DNA of 64,000 nt, from NCBI RefSeq assembly GCF_011043545.1, contig NZ_JAAKGP010000005.1:1-64000 (forward strand), in the 5' to 3' direction. This DNA comes from Rhodobacter sp. SGA-6-6 (lineage in GTDB: Bacteria > Pseudomonadota > Alphaproteobacteria > Rhodobacterales > Rhodobacteraceae). This document shows, piece after piece, positions 54,770-62,641 of this stretch. The notes beneath the pieces were generated by a model that was not told where the DNA came from, searched no databases, and worked only from the letters and a program-made list of their open reading frames with translations. Every line of letters begins with the position of its first letter. Position 1 is the first letter of the stretch. A program made the position numbers and the translations under genes.

Positions 54770-55645
54770 ATGGACCAAAGCTTTGACGCCCGCTCCGTCC
54801 CCGGCCGCCTGACCCGCGCCCTGCGGCTGATCGGCCAGGCCCCGCTTACCGCGAAGTTCGGCATGGTTGTCGTGGCCGCCTATGCCTTCGTCGCGGTCTT
54901 CGCGCCCTGGCTTGCCCCCTATGACGAGGTCGAGGTGGTCTCGCGCATCCCCTTCGACGGCTGGAGCGCCGAGCATCTCTTGGGCACCGACCAGCTTGGC
55001 CGGGATTTCCTGTCGCGGCTGATCTACGGTGCGCGCAATTCGATCTCGATCGCGCTGGTCACCACGGTGATCTCCTTCGTCATCGGCTGCCTCCTGGGCA
55101 TGTTCGCGGCGCTGGTGGGCGGCATCGTCGACCAGATCATTTCCCGCATCGTCGATGCGCTGATGTCGGTGCCGGACCTGATCTTCATCCTGATGATCCT
55201 GTCGATCTTCGGCTCGTCCATTCCCAACCTGATCCTGATCATCGCCATCCTGACCTCGACCCGGTTCTTCCGCATCGCCCGGGCGGCGGCGCTGAACGTG
55301 GCCAGCCTCGATTTCGTCGAGGCGGCGAAGGTGAGGGGCGAAAGCCTGTTGTGGATCTCGGTCAACGAGATCTTTCCCAACATCCTGCCGCTGATCCTGT
55401 CGGAACTGGGGATGCGGTTCTGCTTCATCTTCCTGTCCATCGCCGCGCTGTCCTTCCTGGGCGTCGGCATCCAGCCGCCGACGGCGGAATGGGGCTCGAT
55501 GGTCCGCGACAATGCCGCGCTGATCAACATGGGCGACATCACCCCGCTGATCCCGGCGGCCGCCATCGCCTTCCTCGCCATCGCGGTGAATTTCGTCGTC
55601 GACTGGCTCCTGAACCGCGCCAGCGGCCTGAACGAGGAGGGCTGA
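54770..55645 (+). CDS. Peptide-type ABC permease (DppC-like)
   Basis: A 291-residue permease with an N-terminal helix (FGMVVVAAYAFVAVFAPWLA), the DppC motif LLGTDQLGRDFLSRLIYGAR, and the EAA loop FVEAAKVRGESLLWISVNEI. It starts seven bases after dppB-like and ends three bases before the ATPase gene, within one transcript. Confidence 0.93.
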   Translation: MDQSFDARSVPGRLTRALRLIGQAPLTAKFGMVVVAAYAFVAVFAPWLAPYDEVEVVSRIPFDGWSAEHLLGTDQLGRDFLSRLIYGARNSISIALVTTVISFVIGCLLGMFAALVGGIVDQIISRIVDALMSVPDLIFILMILSIFGSSIPNLILIIAILTSTRFFRIARAAALNVASLDFVEAAKVRGESLLWISVNEIFPNILPLILSELGMRFCFIFLSIAALSFLGVGIQPPTAEWGSMVRDNAALINMGDITPLIPAAAIAFLAIAVNFVVDWLLNRASGLNEEG

Positions 55646-55648
55646 GCC

Positions 55649-57274
55649 ATGACCGTCACGGCAGAAGCCGCCCCGGTGCTGGAGGTCCGGGATCTTCGGA
55701 TCGACGCGAAATCCAACGACCGCTGGTCGCAGATCGTCAAGGGCGTCAGCTTCGCCATCCGCCCGGGCGAGGTGCTGGGGCTGGTGGGCGAATCCGGCGC
55801 CGGGAAGTCCACCATCGGCCTTGCGGCGCTTGGCTACCTGCGCCCCGGCGCGCGGGCCTCGGGCGGCACGGTGCGGCTTCTGGGCACGGAACTGCTGGCG
55901 ATCCCGGAAGAGGAACGCCGCCCACTGCGTGGCACGAAGGTCGCCTATGTCGCGCAAAGCGCCCAGGCCGCCTTCAACCCCGCGCATCGGCTGATGGACC
56001 AGATCACCATGGTCGCGGTGGACCGCGGCGGGCTGACGCGCGCGGTTGCGGAAAAACGGGCGGTCGACCTGTTCGCGGCGCTCCAGCTTCCCGATCCGCA
56101 GAGCTTCGGGTCGCGCTATCCGCATCAGGTCTCGGGCGGGCAGCTGCAGCGGGCCATGGTCGCCATGGCGATGATCTGCAATCCGGCGCTGATCGTCTTC
56201 GACGAACCCACCACCGCGCTGGACGTGACCACCCAGGTCGAGGTGCTGATCTCGATCCGCAAGGTGATCGAGGATTTCGGCGTGGCCGCGATCTACATCA
56301 CCCACGACCTGGCGGTTGTGGCGCAGATCGCGCATCGGGTCGCCGTGCTGCGCTACGGCGAGGTGGTGGAAGAGGCCCCCATCGCCGAGATCATGGACAA
56401 TCCGCAGCATCCCTACACCAAGAGCCTCTGGGCGGTGCACGAGATGCCGGCGGAGCCGTCGGGCGCGCATGGTGCGAAGGGGCAGCCGCTGCTGTCGGTC
56501 GAGACGCTTTCGGCGCATTACCAGGATTTCCAGGTGCTGAAGGACATCGAGCTGGCCATCGGCCGCGGCGAGACGGTGGCGCTGGTGGGCGAATCCGGCT
56601 CGGGGAAATCGACGCTGGGGCGGGTGATCACCGGGCTGAAGGAACCGTCGCAGGGTCGGATCGTCTTCGACGGCAAGCCGCTGCCCGAGAAGGTGCGCCA
56701 GCGCTCGCTGGAGCTGCTGCGGCGCATCCAGATCATCTATCAGTCCGCGGATACCGCGCTCAACCCGCGGCAGACCGTCCGCAAGATCGTCGGGCGGCCG
56801 CTGACGCTGTATCAGGGGCTGCGCGGCGCGGCGCGCGAGGCGCGGGTGGCCGAACTGCTGAGGATGGTCGAACTGGACGAGACCCATGCCGACCGCCTGC
56901 CGGGCCAGCTTTCGGGCGGGCAGAAGCAGCGCGTGGCGATCGCGCGCGCGCTGGCCGCCGGCCCCGACCTGATCATCTGCGACGAGATCACTTCGGCGCT
57001 GGACAAGGTGGTCCAGGCCGAGGTGCTGCGGATGCTGATCGGCCTGCAGGACAGGCTCGGCGTGTCCTATCTCTTCATCACCCACGACATCGAGGTGGTG
57101 CGCGCCATCGCCGACCGGGTGGTGGTCATGCAGCACGGCGGCATCGTCGAGCAGGGCGGCAAGGAAGAGGTCTTCTCGCCCCCCCACGCGCCCTATACCG
57201 GCAAGCTGCTGGCCTCGGTGCCGGACATGGCGGTCGGCTGGCTGGACCGCATCATGGCCGCACGCGCGGTCTGA
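55649..57274 (+). CDS. Fused peptide-type ABC ATPase (DppD-DppF)
   Basis: A 541-residue protein with two complete ATPase domains. Domain 1 has GESGAGKST, VSGGQLQRAMVAMAM and IVFDEPTTALD. Domain 2 has GESGSGKST, LSGGQKQRVAIARALA and IICDEITSALD. In the classical operon these are separate DppD and DppF proteins. One polypeptide therefore supplies both ATPase sites of the importer. Each half carries its own H-loop (ITHDLAVVA, ITHDIEVVR). It is the last gene of the operon, convergent with the XRE-cupin gene. Confidence 0.93.
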   Translation: MTVTAEAAPVLEVRDLRIDAKSNDRWSQIVKGVSFAIRPGEVLGLVGESGAGKSTIGLAALGYLRPGARASGGTVRLLGTELLAIPEEERRPLRGTKVAYVAQSAQAAFNPAHRLMDQITMVAVDRGGLTRAVAEKRAVDLFAALQLPDPQSFGSRYPHQVSGGQLQRAMVAMAMICNPALIVFDEPTTALDVTTQVEVLISIRKVIEDFGVAAIYITHDLAVVAQIAHRVAVLRYGEVVEEAPIAEIMDNPQHPYTKSLWAVHEMPAEPSGAHGAKGQPLLSVETLSAHYQDFQVLKDIELAIGRGETVALVGESGSGKSTLGRVITGLKEPSQGRIVFDGKPLPEKVRQRSLELLRRIQIIYQSADTALNPRQTVRKIVGRPLTLYQGLRGAAREARVAELLRMVELDETHADRLPGQLSGGQKQRVAIARALAAGPDLIICDEITSALDKVVQAEVLRMLIGLQDRLGVSYLFITHDIEVVRAIADRVVVMQHGGIVEQGGKEEVFSPPHAPYTGKLLASVPDMAVGWLDRIMAARAV

Positions 57275-57317
57275 AGCGGGGCGGCGGAGGAACGCACGGC
57301 TTGGAGTTGCTGACAAA

Positions 57318-57343
57318 AGCGGCGGTGAAGCCGGCGTCACCGC
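57318..57343 (-). terminator. Terminator of the XRE-cupin gene
   Basis: Read on the minus strand: GCGGTGA-CGCCGGCT-TCACCGC, a perfect 7-bp stem, followed by CGCTTTTGTC. It lies ten bases after the XRE-cupin stop codon. Confidence 0.6.
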
Positions 57344-57352
57344 TCGCGCTGG

Positions 57353-57949
57353 TCAGACCGTTGCCGGGGCGACGACCCAGATCACCTCGCAGGGGGTGTC
57401 GCCGATGGCCCAGAAGCGGACCAGGGTGGTGGCGGGGAAGGCGAAGCTGTCGCCCTCGCGGACGGCGAACTCGGTGCCGTTCAGCTCCAGCCCCAGCGTG
57501 CCCGACAGCACCAGCCCGCATTTGCCGCCCTCGGCATCGCTGTAGGGCTCGCCCGACGAGGCGCCGGGCTGCAACAGGAAGCGCAGCATCTGGATCTTCG
57601 GCTGGGTGTCGGGGGTCAGCAGTTCCTTGACCAGCGCCCCGTCATGATAGGTCAGCGACCGGCGCGCGCCGCGCGGCACGATGTATTCGGCCGCCTGGTC
57701 CTCCTGCCCGCCGTCGCGGTGGAACAGCCAGTTCACCGGCATGTCCATCGCCGCGCAGATCGCCCGCAGGGTGCGGATCGAGGGCGCGGCCAGCCCGCGT
57801 TCGACCTGGCTCAGCATCCCCACCGAGATGCCGGCGGGTTCCGCCACCTGGCGCAGCGACAGGCCGCGCATCTGCCGGCGCAGGCGCAGCGTCTCACCCA
57901 CCTGGGCGGTGTCGCTCGGTGCCGCAAGGATGTTCGGTTCGGTCTGCAT
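57353..57949 (-). CDS. XRE-cupin regulator (PuuR-like)
   Basis: A 198-residue regulator. The XRE HTH reads LRLRRQMRGLSLRQVAEPAG, ISVGMLSQVERGLAAPSIRT; the cupin domain spans about residues 100-198 (MLRFLLQPGASSGEPYSDAE, SGTLGLELNGTEFAVREGDS). PuuR of E. coli has this build and represses putrescine use. Here the gene is divergent from a polyamine-type importer followed by a PuuB-like oxidase, so a similar role is likely. It is distinct from the shorter XRE-cupin protein beside kbl-tdh. Confidence 0.9.
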   Translation of the reverse strand: MQTEPNILAAPSDTAQVGETLRLRRQMRGLSLRQVAEPAGISVGMLSQVERGLAAPSIRTLRAICAAMDMPVNWLFHRDGGQEDQAAEYIVPRGARRSLTYHDGALVKELLTPDTQPKIQMLRFLLQPGASSGEPYSDAEGGKCGLVLSGTLGLELNGTEFAVREGDSFAFPATTLVRFWAIGDTPCEVIWVVAPATV

Positions 57950-57980
57950 TCAGCGCCCCCACATGGTGCCAGATCGCAAG

Positions 57981-58051
57981 AACTTAAACCACAAGTCAAG
58001 TTGTTCGCCAAAGTTAAAATATGTTGACAGATTTTTTAACACTATCATAAT
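57981..58051 (+). promoter_or_regulatory. Promoter and AT-rich operator region of the second polyamine importer
   Basis: TTGACA (58024-58029), 16 bases, CATAAT (58046-58051) is the best sigma-70-type promoter in the window. Upstream, AACTT (57981) and AAGTT (58011) and GTCAA (57995-57999) and TTGAC (58024-58028) form loose inverted repeats in strongly AT-rich sequence, the likely target of the divergent XRE-cupin regulator. Confidence 0.65.
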
Positions 58052-58152
58052 TCTCTTCAGGCTGCCCGTTCTGCGACAAGGGTTTGGAGGAACCTGCCGA
58101 CCGCGACGGCCTGAAAGATATGCCAGAATCGGGATATTGGGAGGGAAACATC

Positions 58153-59181
58153 ATGCGAGCTATCAAGGTTGCCGCGTTCGTCGCGGCGGCGGCATCGGCG
58201 GCGGGCGGGGCGCAGGCGCGCGACCTGACCATCGCCGGCTGGGGCGGCAACTACCAGGACGCCCAGCGAAGCGCCTATTTCGAGCCCTTCGCCGAGGCGG
58301 CCGGGCTGTCCTTCGTCGAGACCACCTACCTGGGCGGGCTGGCCGAGATCAAGGCCATGGTGGAAACCGGCAATGTCACCTGGGATTTCCTGATCATGGG
58401 CGGGGCCGAGCTGCAACTGGCCTGCGACGAGGGCCTGCTGGAGGAACTGGACTGGGAGGCGATCGGCCAGGACGGGCTGCTGCCCGGCGCGGCCACGCCC
58501 TGCGGCGTGGGCAACGTGGTGATCGGCAACGGCTATGCCTACAACACCGAAGCCTTCCCCGAGCCGCCGCAGGACTGGGCGGATTTCTTCGACCCCGAGA
58601 AGTTCCCCGGCAAGCGCGGGGCACGCAACACCCCGAACATGAACCTGGAATTCGCGCTGATGGCCGACGGCGTGCCGCCCGATCAGGTCTACGAGGTGCT
58701 GTCCACGCCCGAGGGCGTCGACCGGGCCTTCGCGCAATGGGACAGGATCAAGCCGCTGCTGCAGTTCTGGGAATCCGGGGCGCAGCCGGTGGAATGGCTG
58801 GCCAGCAACAACGTGGCGATGTCCACCGCCTACAACGGCCGCATCGTCATGGCCAAGCGCGAGGGTAAGCCGCTGGAATTCGTCTGGAAGAACCATCTGG
58901 TGAACATGGACGGCTGGGCGATGGTCAAGGGCTCGCCCTTCAAGGACCACTTGACCGCGTTCTTCAAGGTGGTGAACGACCCCGAGAACCAGGCGAAGTT
59001 CTCGTCGCTGATGCCTTACGGCCCGGCGAACGCCGCCGCGGCCGAATTCCTGACCCCGGAAATCCTGGCGGACCTGCCCGCGGGCGACAACATCGCCGAG
59101 GCGGCGTTCTATTCCGACGAATTCTGGATCGACCATCTGGACGAGTTGAACGAACGCTGGAGCCGCTGGTCCACCCAGTAA
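58153..59181 (+). CDS. Polyamine-type periplasmic binding protein (PotD/PotF-like)
   Basis: A 342-residue secreted protein: signal peptide MRAIKVAAFVAAAASAAGGA with cleavage near AQARD, then LTIAGWGGNYQDAQRSAYFE and WDFLIMGGAELQLACDEGLL. The pattern is that of extracellular solute-binding family 1 proteins for putrescine/spermidine and similar amines. GAGGGAA precedes ATG 58153. It heads a six-gene operon and is separated from the permeases by a strong hairpin, a common way to make more binding protein than permease. Confidence 0.9.
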   Translation: MRAIKVAAFVAAAASAAGGAQARDLTIAGWGGNYQDAQRSAYFEPFAEAAGLSFVETTYLGGLAEIKAMVETGNVTWDFLIMGGAELQLACDEGLLEELDWEAIGQDGLLPGAATPCGVGNVVIGNGYAYNTEAFPEPPQDWADFFDPEKFPGKRGARNTPNMNLEFALMADGVPPDQVYEVLSTPEGVDRAFAQWDRIKPLLQFWESGAQPVEWLASNNVAMSTAYNGRIVMAKREGKPLEFVWKNHLVNMDGWAMVKGSPFKDHLTAFFKVVNDPENQAKFSSLMPYGPANAAAAEFLTPEILADLPAGDNIAEAAFYSDEFWIDHLDELNERWSRWSTQ

Positions 59182-59192
59182 CCCCCTGCAAT

Positions 59193-59220
59193 GCTCCGGC
59201 GGCAGGCCCGCCGCCGGAGC
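59193..59220 (+). terminator. Perfect intercistronic hairpin after the binding-protein gene
   Basis: GCTCCGGCGGC-AGGCCC-GCCGCCGGAGC, a perfect 11-bp stem 11 bases after the stop codon. No T-run follows; partial termination or 3'-end protection is the likely effect. Confidence 0.6.
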
Positions 59221-59241
59221 CCCCCGAAAGGTGACCGGAAA

Positions 59242-60414
59242 ATGAGCGCTGCGACCCGCAAGCCGGGCGGCGGCAGGCTGGTGGCCCTGATCCTGCTGAC
59301 CGTGCCGCTGGCCGTCTATGCCTTCCTCTACCTGATGCCGATCGGCTCGGTCCTGTCGCTCAGCCTCGACAACGGCGCGCTGGGGGAAAGCCTGTCGCAC
59401 ATCCGCGCCGCCGACCCGGCCGACCGCGACGCGCAGGCCGCCGCCCTGATCGCCGACATGCAGGCGATGGAGCCGGGCCGGCAGGCCGAGGTCGCGCGCG
59501 AACTGAACCAGGAGATGAGCGGCTTCCGCACCCTGTTCCTGAAGACCGCGCGCGCCTCGGACGGGATCGAGCCGACGCTGGCGGGGCTGGTCGTCGCCGA
59601 TCCGCGCTGGGGCGAGGAGAAATACTGGCAGGTGATCCGGCAGAATGCCGCGCCGATCACCTGGCGGCACTACCAGCGCGCCACCGGCCTGGTGGTGGAC
59701 GACGACGGCCGCATCACCGCCGGGGGCGACGACATCTACCTGCAGATCATGGGGCGCACGCTGGTGATCGCGGTGCAGGTCACGCTGGTGACGCTGCTGA
59801 TCAGCTATCCGCTGGCCTATGCGGTGGCCAATGCGCCGCGGCGGCTGGCGGCCTTCGTGCTGGTCGCGGTGCTGCTGTCCTTCTGGACCTCGATCCTGGT
59901 GCGCACCACCGCCTGGGTGATCCTGCTGCAGACGGCGGGGCTGGTGAACACCTTCCTGATCTGGACCGGGCTGGTGGACGAGCCGGTGCAGCTGATCTTC
60001 AACCGCTTCGGCGCCATCGTCGCCATGACGCATGTGCTGCTGCCCTTCGCCATCATCCCGATGATGAACGTGATGCGCACCATCCCGAAATCGCAGGTCG
60101 ATGCCTCGCGCAGCCTCGGCGCCGGGCCCGTCGAATCCTTCCTGCGGGTCTATTTCCCGCAGACCCTGCGCGGGGTGGGCGTGGGCGGCGGCACCGTCTT
60201 CATCCTGGCGCTGGGCTTCTACATCACCCCGGCGCTGACCGGCGGGCCGAAGGACCAGATGCTGTCCTTCTACATCGCCGATTTCGTCAAGCGGGCGCTG
60301 AACTGGGGCATGGCCTCGGCGCTGTCGGTGCTGCTGCTGGCCATGGTGCTGGCGCTGGTGGCGCTGTTCGGGCTGGTGCGCTGGCTTTCCGCCCGGCAGG
60401 GAGGGCGGGCCTGA
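59242..60414 (+). CDS. Polyamine-type ABC permease (PotB-like) with long first periplasmic loop
   Basis: A 390-residue permease. Helix 1 (LVALILLTVPLAVYAFLYLM) is followed by a periplasmic insert of about 130 residues, then the usual core (TLVIAVQVTLVTLLISYPLA) with EAA loop VDASRSLGAGPVESFLRVYF. The insert makes it about 80-100 residues longer than the PotB-like permease at 12.6 kb. GGTGACCGGAAA lies before ATG 59242. It overlaps the next permease gene by one base. Confidence 0.9.
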   Translation: MSAATRKPGGGRLVALILLTVPLAVYAFLYLMPIGSVLSLSLDNGALGESLSHIRAADPADRDAQAAALIADMQAMEPGRQAEVARELNQEMSGFRTLFLKTARASDGIEPTLAGLVVADPRWGEEKYWQVIRQNAAPITWRHYQRATGLVVDDDGRITAGGDDIYLQIMGRTLVIAVQVTLVTLLISYPLAYAVANAPRRLAAFVLVAVLLSFWTSILVRTTAWVILLQTAGLVNTFLIWTGLVDEPVQLIFNRFGAIVAMTHVLLPFAIIPMMNVMRTIPKSQVDASRSLGAGPVESFLRVYFPQTLRGVGVGGGTVFILALGFYITPALTGGPKDQMLSFYIADFVKRALNWGMASALSVLLLAMVLALVALFGLVRWLSARQGGRA

Positions 60415-61196
60415 TGTCGCGCGCGATCTTCTGGGTCTCGACCGTGCTGGCGCTGCTGTTCCTGGTGGTGCCGCTGGCGCTGGTGATGCCGCTGGCCTTC
60501 AACGGCAGCTCCTTCCTGACCTATCCGATGGAGGGCTTCTCGCTGAAATGGTTCGAGGAGGTGTTCACCGAAGGGAACTGGGTGCGCGCCTTCGGCAACA
60601 GCCTGAAGGTCGCCCTCGGCACCACCGCGGTGGCGCTGGTGATCGGCGGGCTGGCCGCGACCGGGCTGATGCTGACCGGGCGCTGGCTGCAGATCGTGCT
60701 GACCGGGCTTTTCGTCTCGCCGATGATCGTGCCCTCGATCGTGATCGGCGTCGCCTTCGCCTATTCCTTCGGGCGGATGGGCCTCAGCGGCAGCTATGCC
60801 GGGCTGGTCCTTTCCCATTCCATCCTGGCCGCGCCGCTGGTGTTCCTGTCGATCCTCACCTCGCTGCGGGGCCTCGACCCTGATCTCGACCTTGCCGCGG
60901 CCTCGCTGGGCGCCTCGCGCGGGCAGCGGTTCCGCCATGTGACCCTGCCGCTGGCCGCGCCCGGCTTCGCGGCGGGGGCGCTGTTCGCCTTCACCACCTC
61001 CTTCGACGAGGTGGTGGTGGCGCTGTTCGTGGCCTCGCCCGACTCGCTCACCCTGCCGGTGGCGCTGTTCGCCGGCCTGCGCGACCGGCTCCAGCCGACG
61101 CTGGTGGTGGTGGCGCTGCTCTTGTCGCTGATCAGCTTCGCCTTCCTCTGGCTGATGGCGCGGCTGCAGCGGCTGAACGCGCCGCAGAAGCCCTGA
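60414..61196 (+). CDS. Polyamine-type ABC permease (PotC-like)
   Basis: A 260-residue permease with six helices. Motifs are FNGSSFLTYPMEGFSLKWFE (typical PotC N-terminal loop), the EAA loop DLAAASLGASRGQRFRHVTL and FAFTTSFDEVVVALFVASPD. The ATG shares its first base with the stop codon of the previous gene. It pairs with the long PotB-like protein. Confidence 0.92.
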   Translation: MSRAIFWVSTVLALLFLVVPLALVMPLAFNGSSFLTYPMEGFSLKWFEEVFTEGNWVRAFGNSLKVALGTTAVALVIGGLAATGLMLTGRWLQIVLTGLFVSPMIVPSIVIGVAFAYSFGRMGLSGSYAGLVLSHSILAAPLVFLSILTSLRGLDPDLDLAAASLGASRGQRFRHVTLPLAAPGFAAGALFAFTTSFDEVVVALFVASPDSLTLPVALFAGLRDRLQPTLVVVALLLSLISFAFLWLMARLQRLNAPQKP

Positions 61197-61197
61197 A

Positions 61198-62244
61198 ATG
61201 GAACCGACCATGGCCTTCATCGACATCCGCACCATCGACAAGTTCTACGGCAGCTTCCAGGCGCTGTCCGAGGTGTCGCTTTCCATCCCGAAGGGGGCCT
61301 TCGTCACGCTTCTGGGCCCCTCCGGTTCGGGCAAGACCACGCTTCTGAAGATCCTCGCCGGGTTCGAGGGCGTCTCGGCCGGGCAGATCCTGCTCGACGG
61401 CCGCGACATCACCGCGCTGAAGCCCGAGGCCCGCAACTTCGGGCTGGTGTTCCAGGGCTATGCGCTGTTCCCGCACATGAGCGTGTTCGACAACATCGCC
61501 TATCCGCTGAAGGTGCGCCGCAAGGGCAGGGGAGAGATCGCCGCCCGGGTCGAGGCGATGCTGGACCTGGTGCAGTTGCGCCCCTTCGCCCGCCGCAAGC
61601 CGCAGGAACTGTCGGGCGGGCAGCAGCAGCGCGTGGCGCTGGCCCGGGCGCTGGTGTTCCAGCCCGACCTGCTGCTGCTGGACGAGCCGATGTCGGCCTT
61701 GGACAAGAAGCTGCGCGTCGACCTGCAGGACCAGCTGCGCGACATCCACCAGCGGCTGGGCACCACCTTCATCAACGTCACCCACGACCAGGAAGAGGCG
61801 ATGCACATGTCCGACCGCATCGCGGTGATGAACCTGGGCCGGATCGAGCAATACGATATGGCCCATACGCTTTACCGCCGCCCGGCCTCGCGCTTCGTGG
61901 CGGATTTCGTCGGCAAGTCGAACATCTTCGCCGGCACCGTTGAGGGCGGCGCCTTCGCCACCGAGGAATTCCGCATGGCCCTGCCGGCCGACGGCGCCCG
62001 GCCCGGCGCGGCCGAACTGGTGATCCGCCCCGAGGACATCCGCCTCGGCGCCGCCGTCGCCGGCGACGTGGTGCTGGCCGGGTCGGTTGCCGCCTCCACC
62101 TATTCCGGCGACCGCGCGCTCTACTCCATCGCGCTGCCGGGCGGGCGGGTCATGCTGACCTACGGCAGCGCCCGCGACGGCGCGCTGGAACCCGGCGCGC
62201 CGGTGCAGATCGCCTTCGATGCCCGCGACGGCATCCTGATTTGA
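61198..62244 (+). CDS. Polyamine-type ABC transporter ATPase (PotA-like)
   Basis: A 348-residue ATPase: Walker A GPSGSGKTT, signature [16 protein letters not shown], Walker B LLLLDEPMSALD, H-loop [18 protein letters not shown], and a C-terminal TOBE domain. The start may be ATG 61198 or ATG 61210, where homology begins (MAFIDIRTIDKFYGSFQALS). It completes the second polyamine-type importer of the window; the first has its ATPase gene at the front of the operon instead. Confidence 0.92.
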   Translation: MEPTMAFIDIRTIDKFYGSFQALSEVSLSIPKGAFVTLLGPSGSGKTTLLKILAGFEGVSAGQILLDGRDITALKPEARNFGLVFQGYALFPHMSVFDNIAYPLKVRRKGRGEIAARVEAMLDLVQLRPFARRKPQELSGGQQQRVALARALVFQPDLLLLDEPMSALDKKLRVDLQDQLRDIHQRLGTTFINVTHDQEEAMHMSDRIAVMNLGRIEQYDMAHTLYRRPASRFVADFVGKSNIFAGTVEGGAFATEEFRMALPADGARPGAAELVIRPEDIRLGAAVAGDVVLAGSVAASTYSGDRALYSIALPGGRVMLTYGSARDGALEPGAPVQIAFDARDGILI

Positions 62245-62260
62245 CGAAAGGATTCCTGGA

Positions 62261-62617
62261 ATGAGCAAACTCAAATCCGCCCGCACCGCCGATCTCGACG
62301 GGGGAGAGCCGGGCCTGCCCGACCCCGGCAAGCTTCTGGATGGCGCGCCCGAGTTCCGGTCCTGGTCGCTGATCGAGGGCCCCATCGCCGCCGGCGTCTG
62401 GGCCGCGACGCCGGGCCATCACCGCGTCGTCCGCGACAGCGACCTGATCGAGAGCTTCTACATCGTCGAGGGCGAGGTCGACCTCTACGAGGACGGCGCC
62501 GCCGCCCCCCGCCGCTTCGGCCCGGGCGATCTGGTGGTGCTGGAGCCGGGCTTCACCGGCAGCTGGAAGACCATCAGCCCGATGCGCAAGATCTATTTCA
62601 CCACCACGCGGGCCTGA
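62261..62617 (+). CDS. Small cupin protein (DUF861/EutQ-like)
   Basis: A 118-residue single-cupin protein: IAAGVWAATPGHHRVVRDSD, FYIVEGEVDLYED, FGPGDLVVLEPGFTGSWKTI and the tail MRKIYFTTTRA. Proteins of this kind are often found beside PuuB-like oxidases and polyamine importers. A catalytic or ligand-buffering role is not established. Ribosome site GAAAGGA precedes the ATG, 16 bases after the ATPase gene. Confidence 0.82.
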   Translation: MSKLKSARTADLDGGEPGLPDPGKLLDGAPEFRSWSLIEGPIAAGVWAATPGHHRVVRDSDLIESFYIVEGEVDLYEDGAAAPRRFGPGDLVVLEPGFTGSWKTISPMRKIYFTTTRA

Positions 62618-62641
62618 GCCCCGCACAGCCGGAGAGATGCC

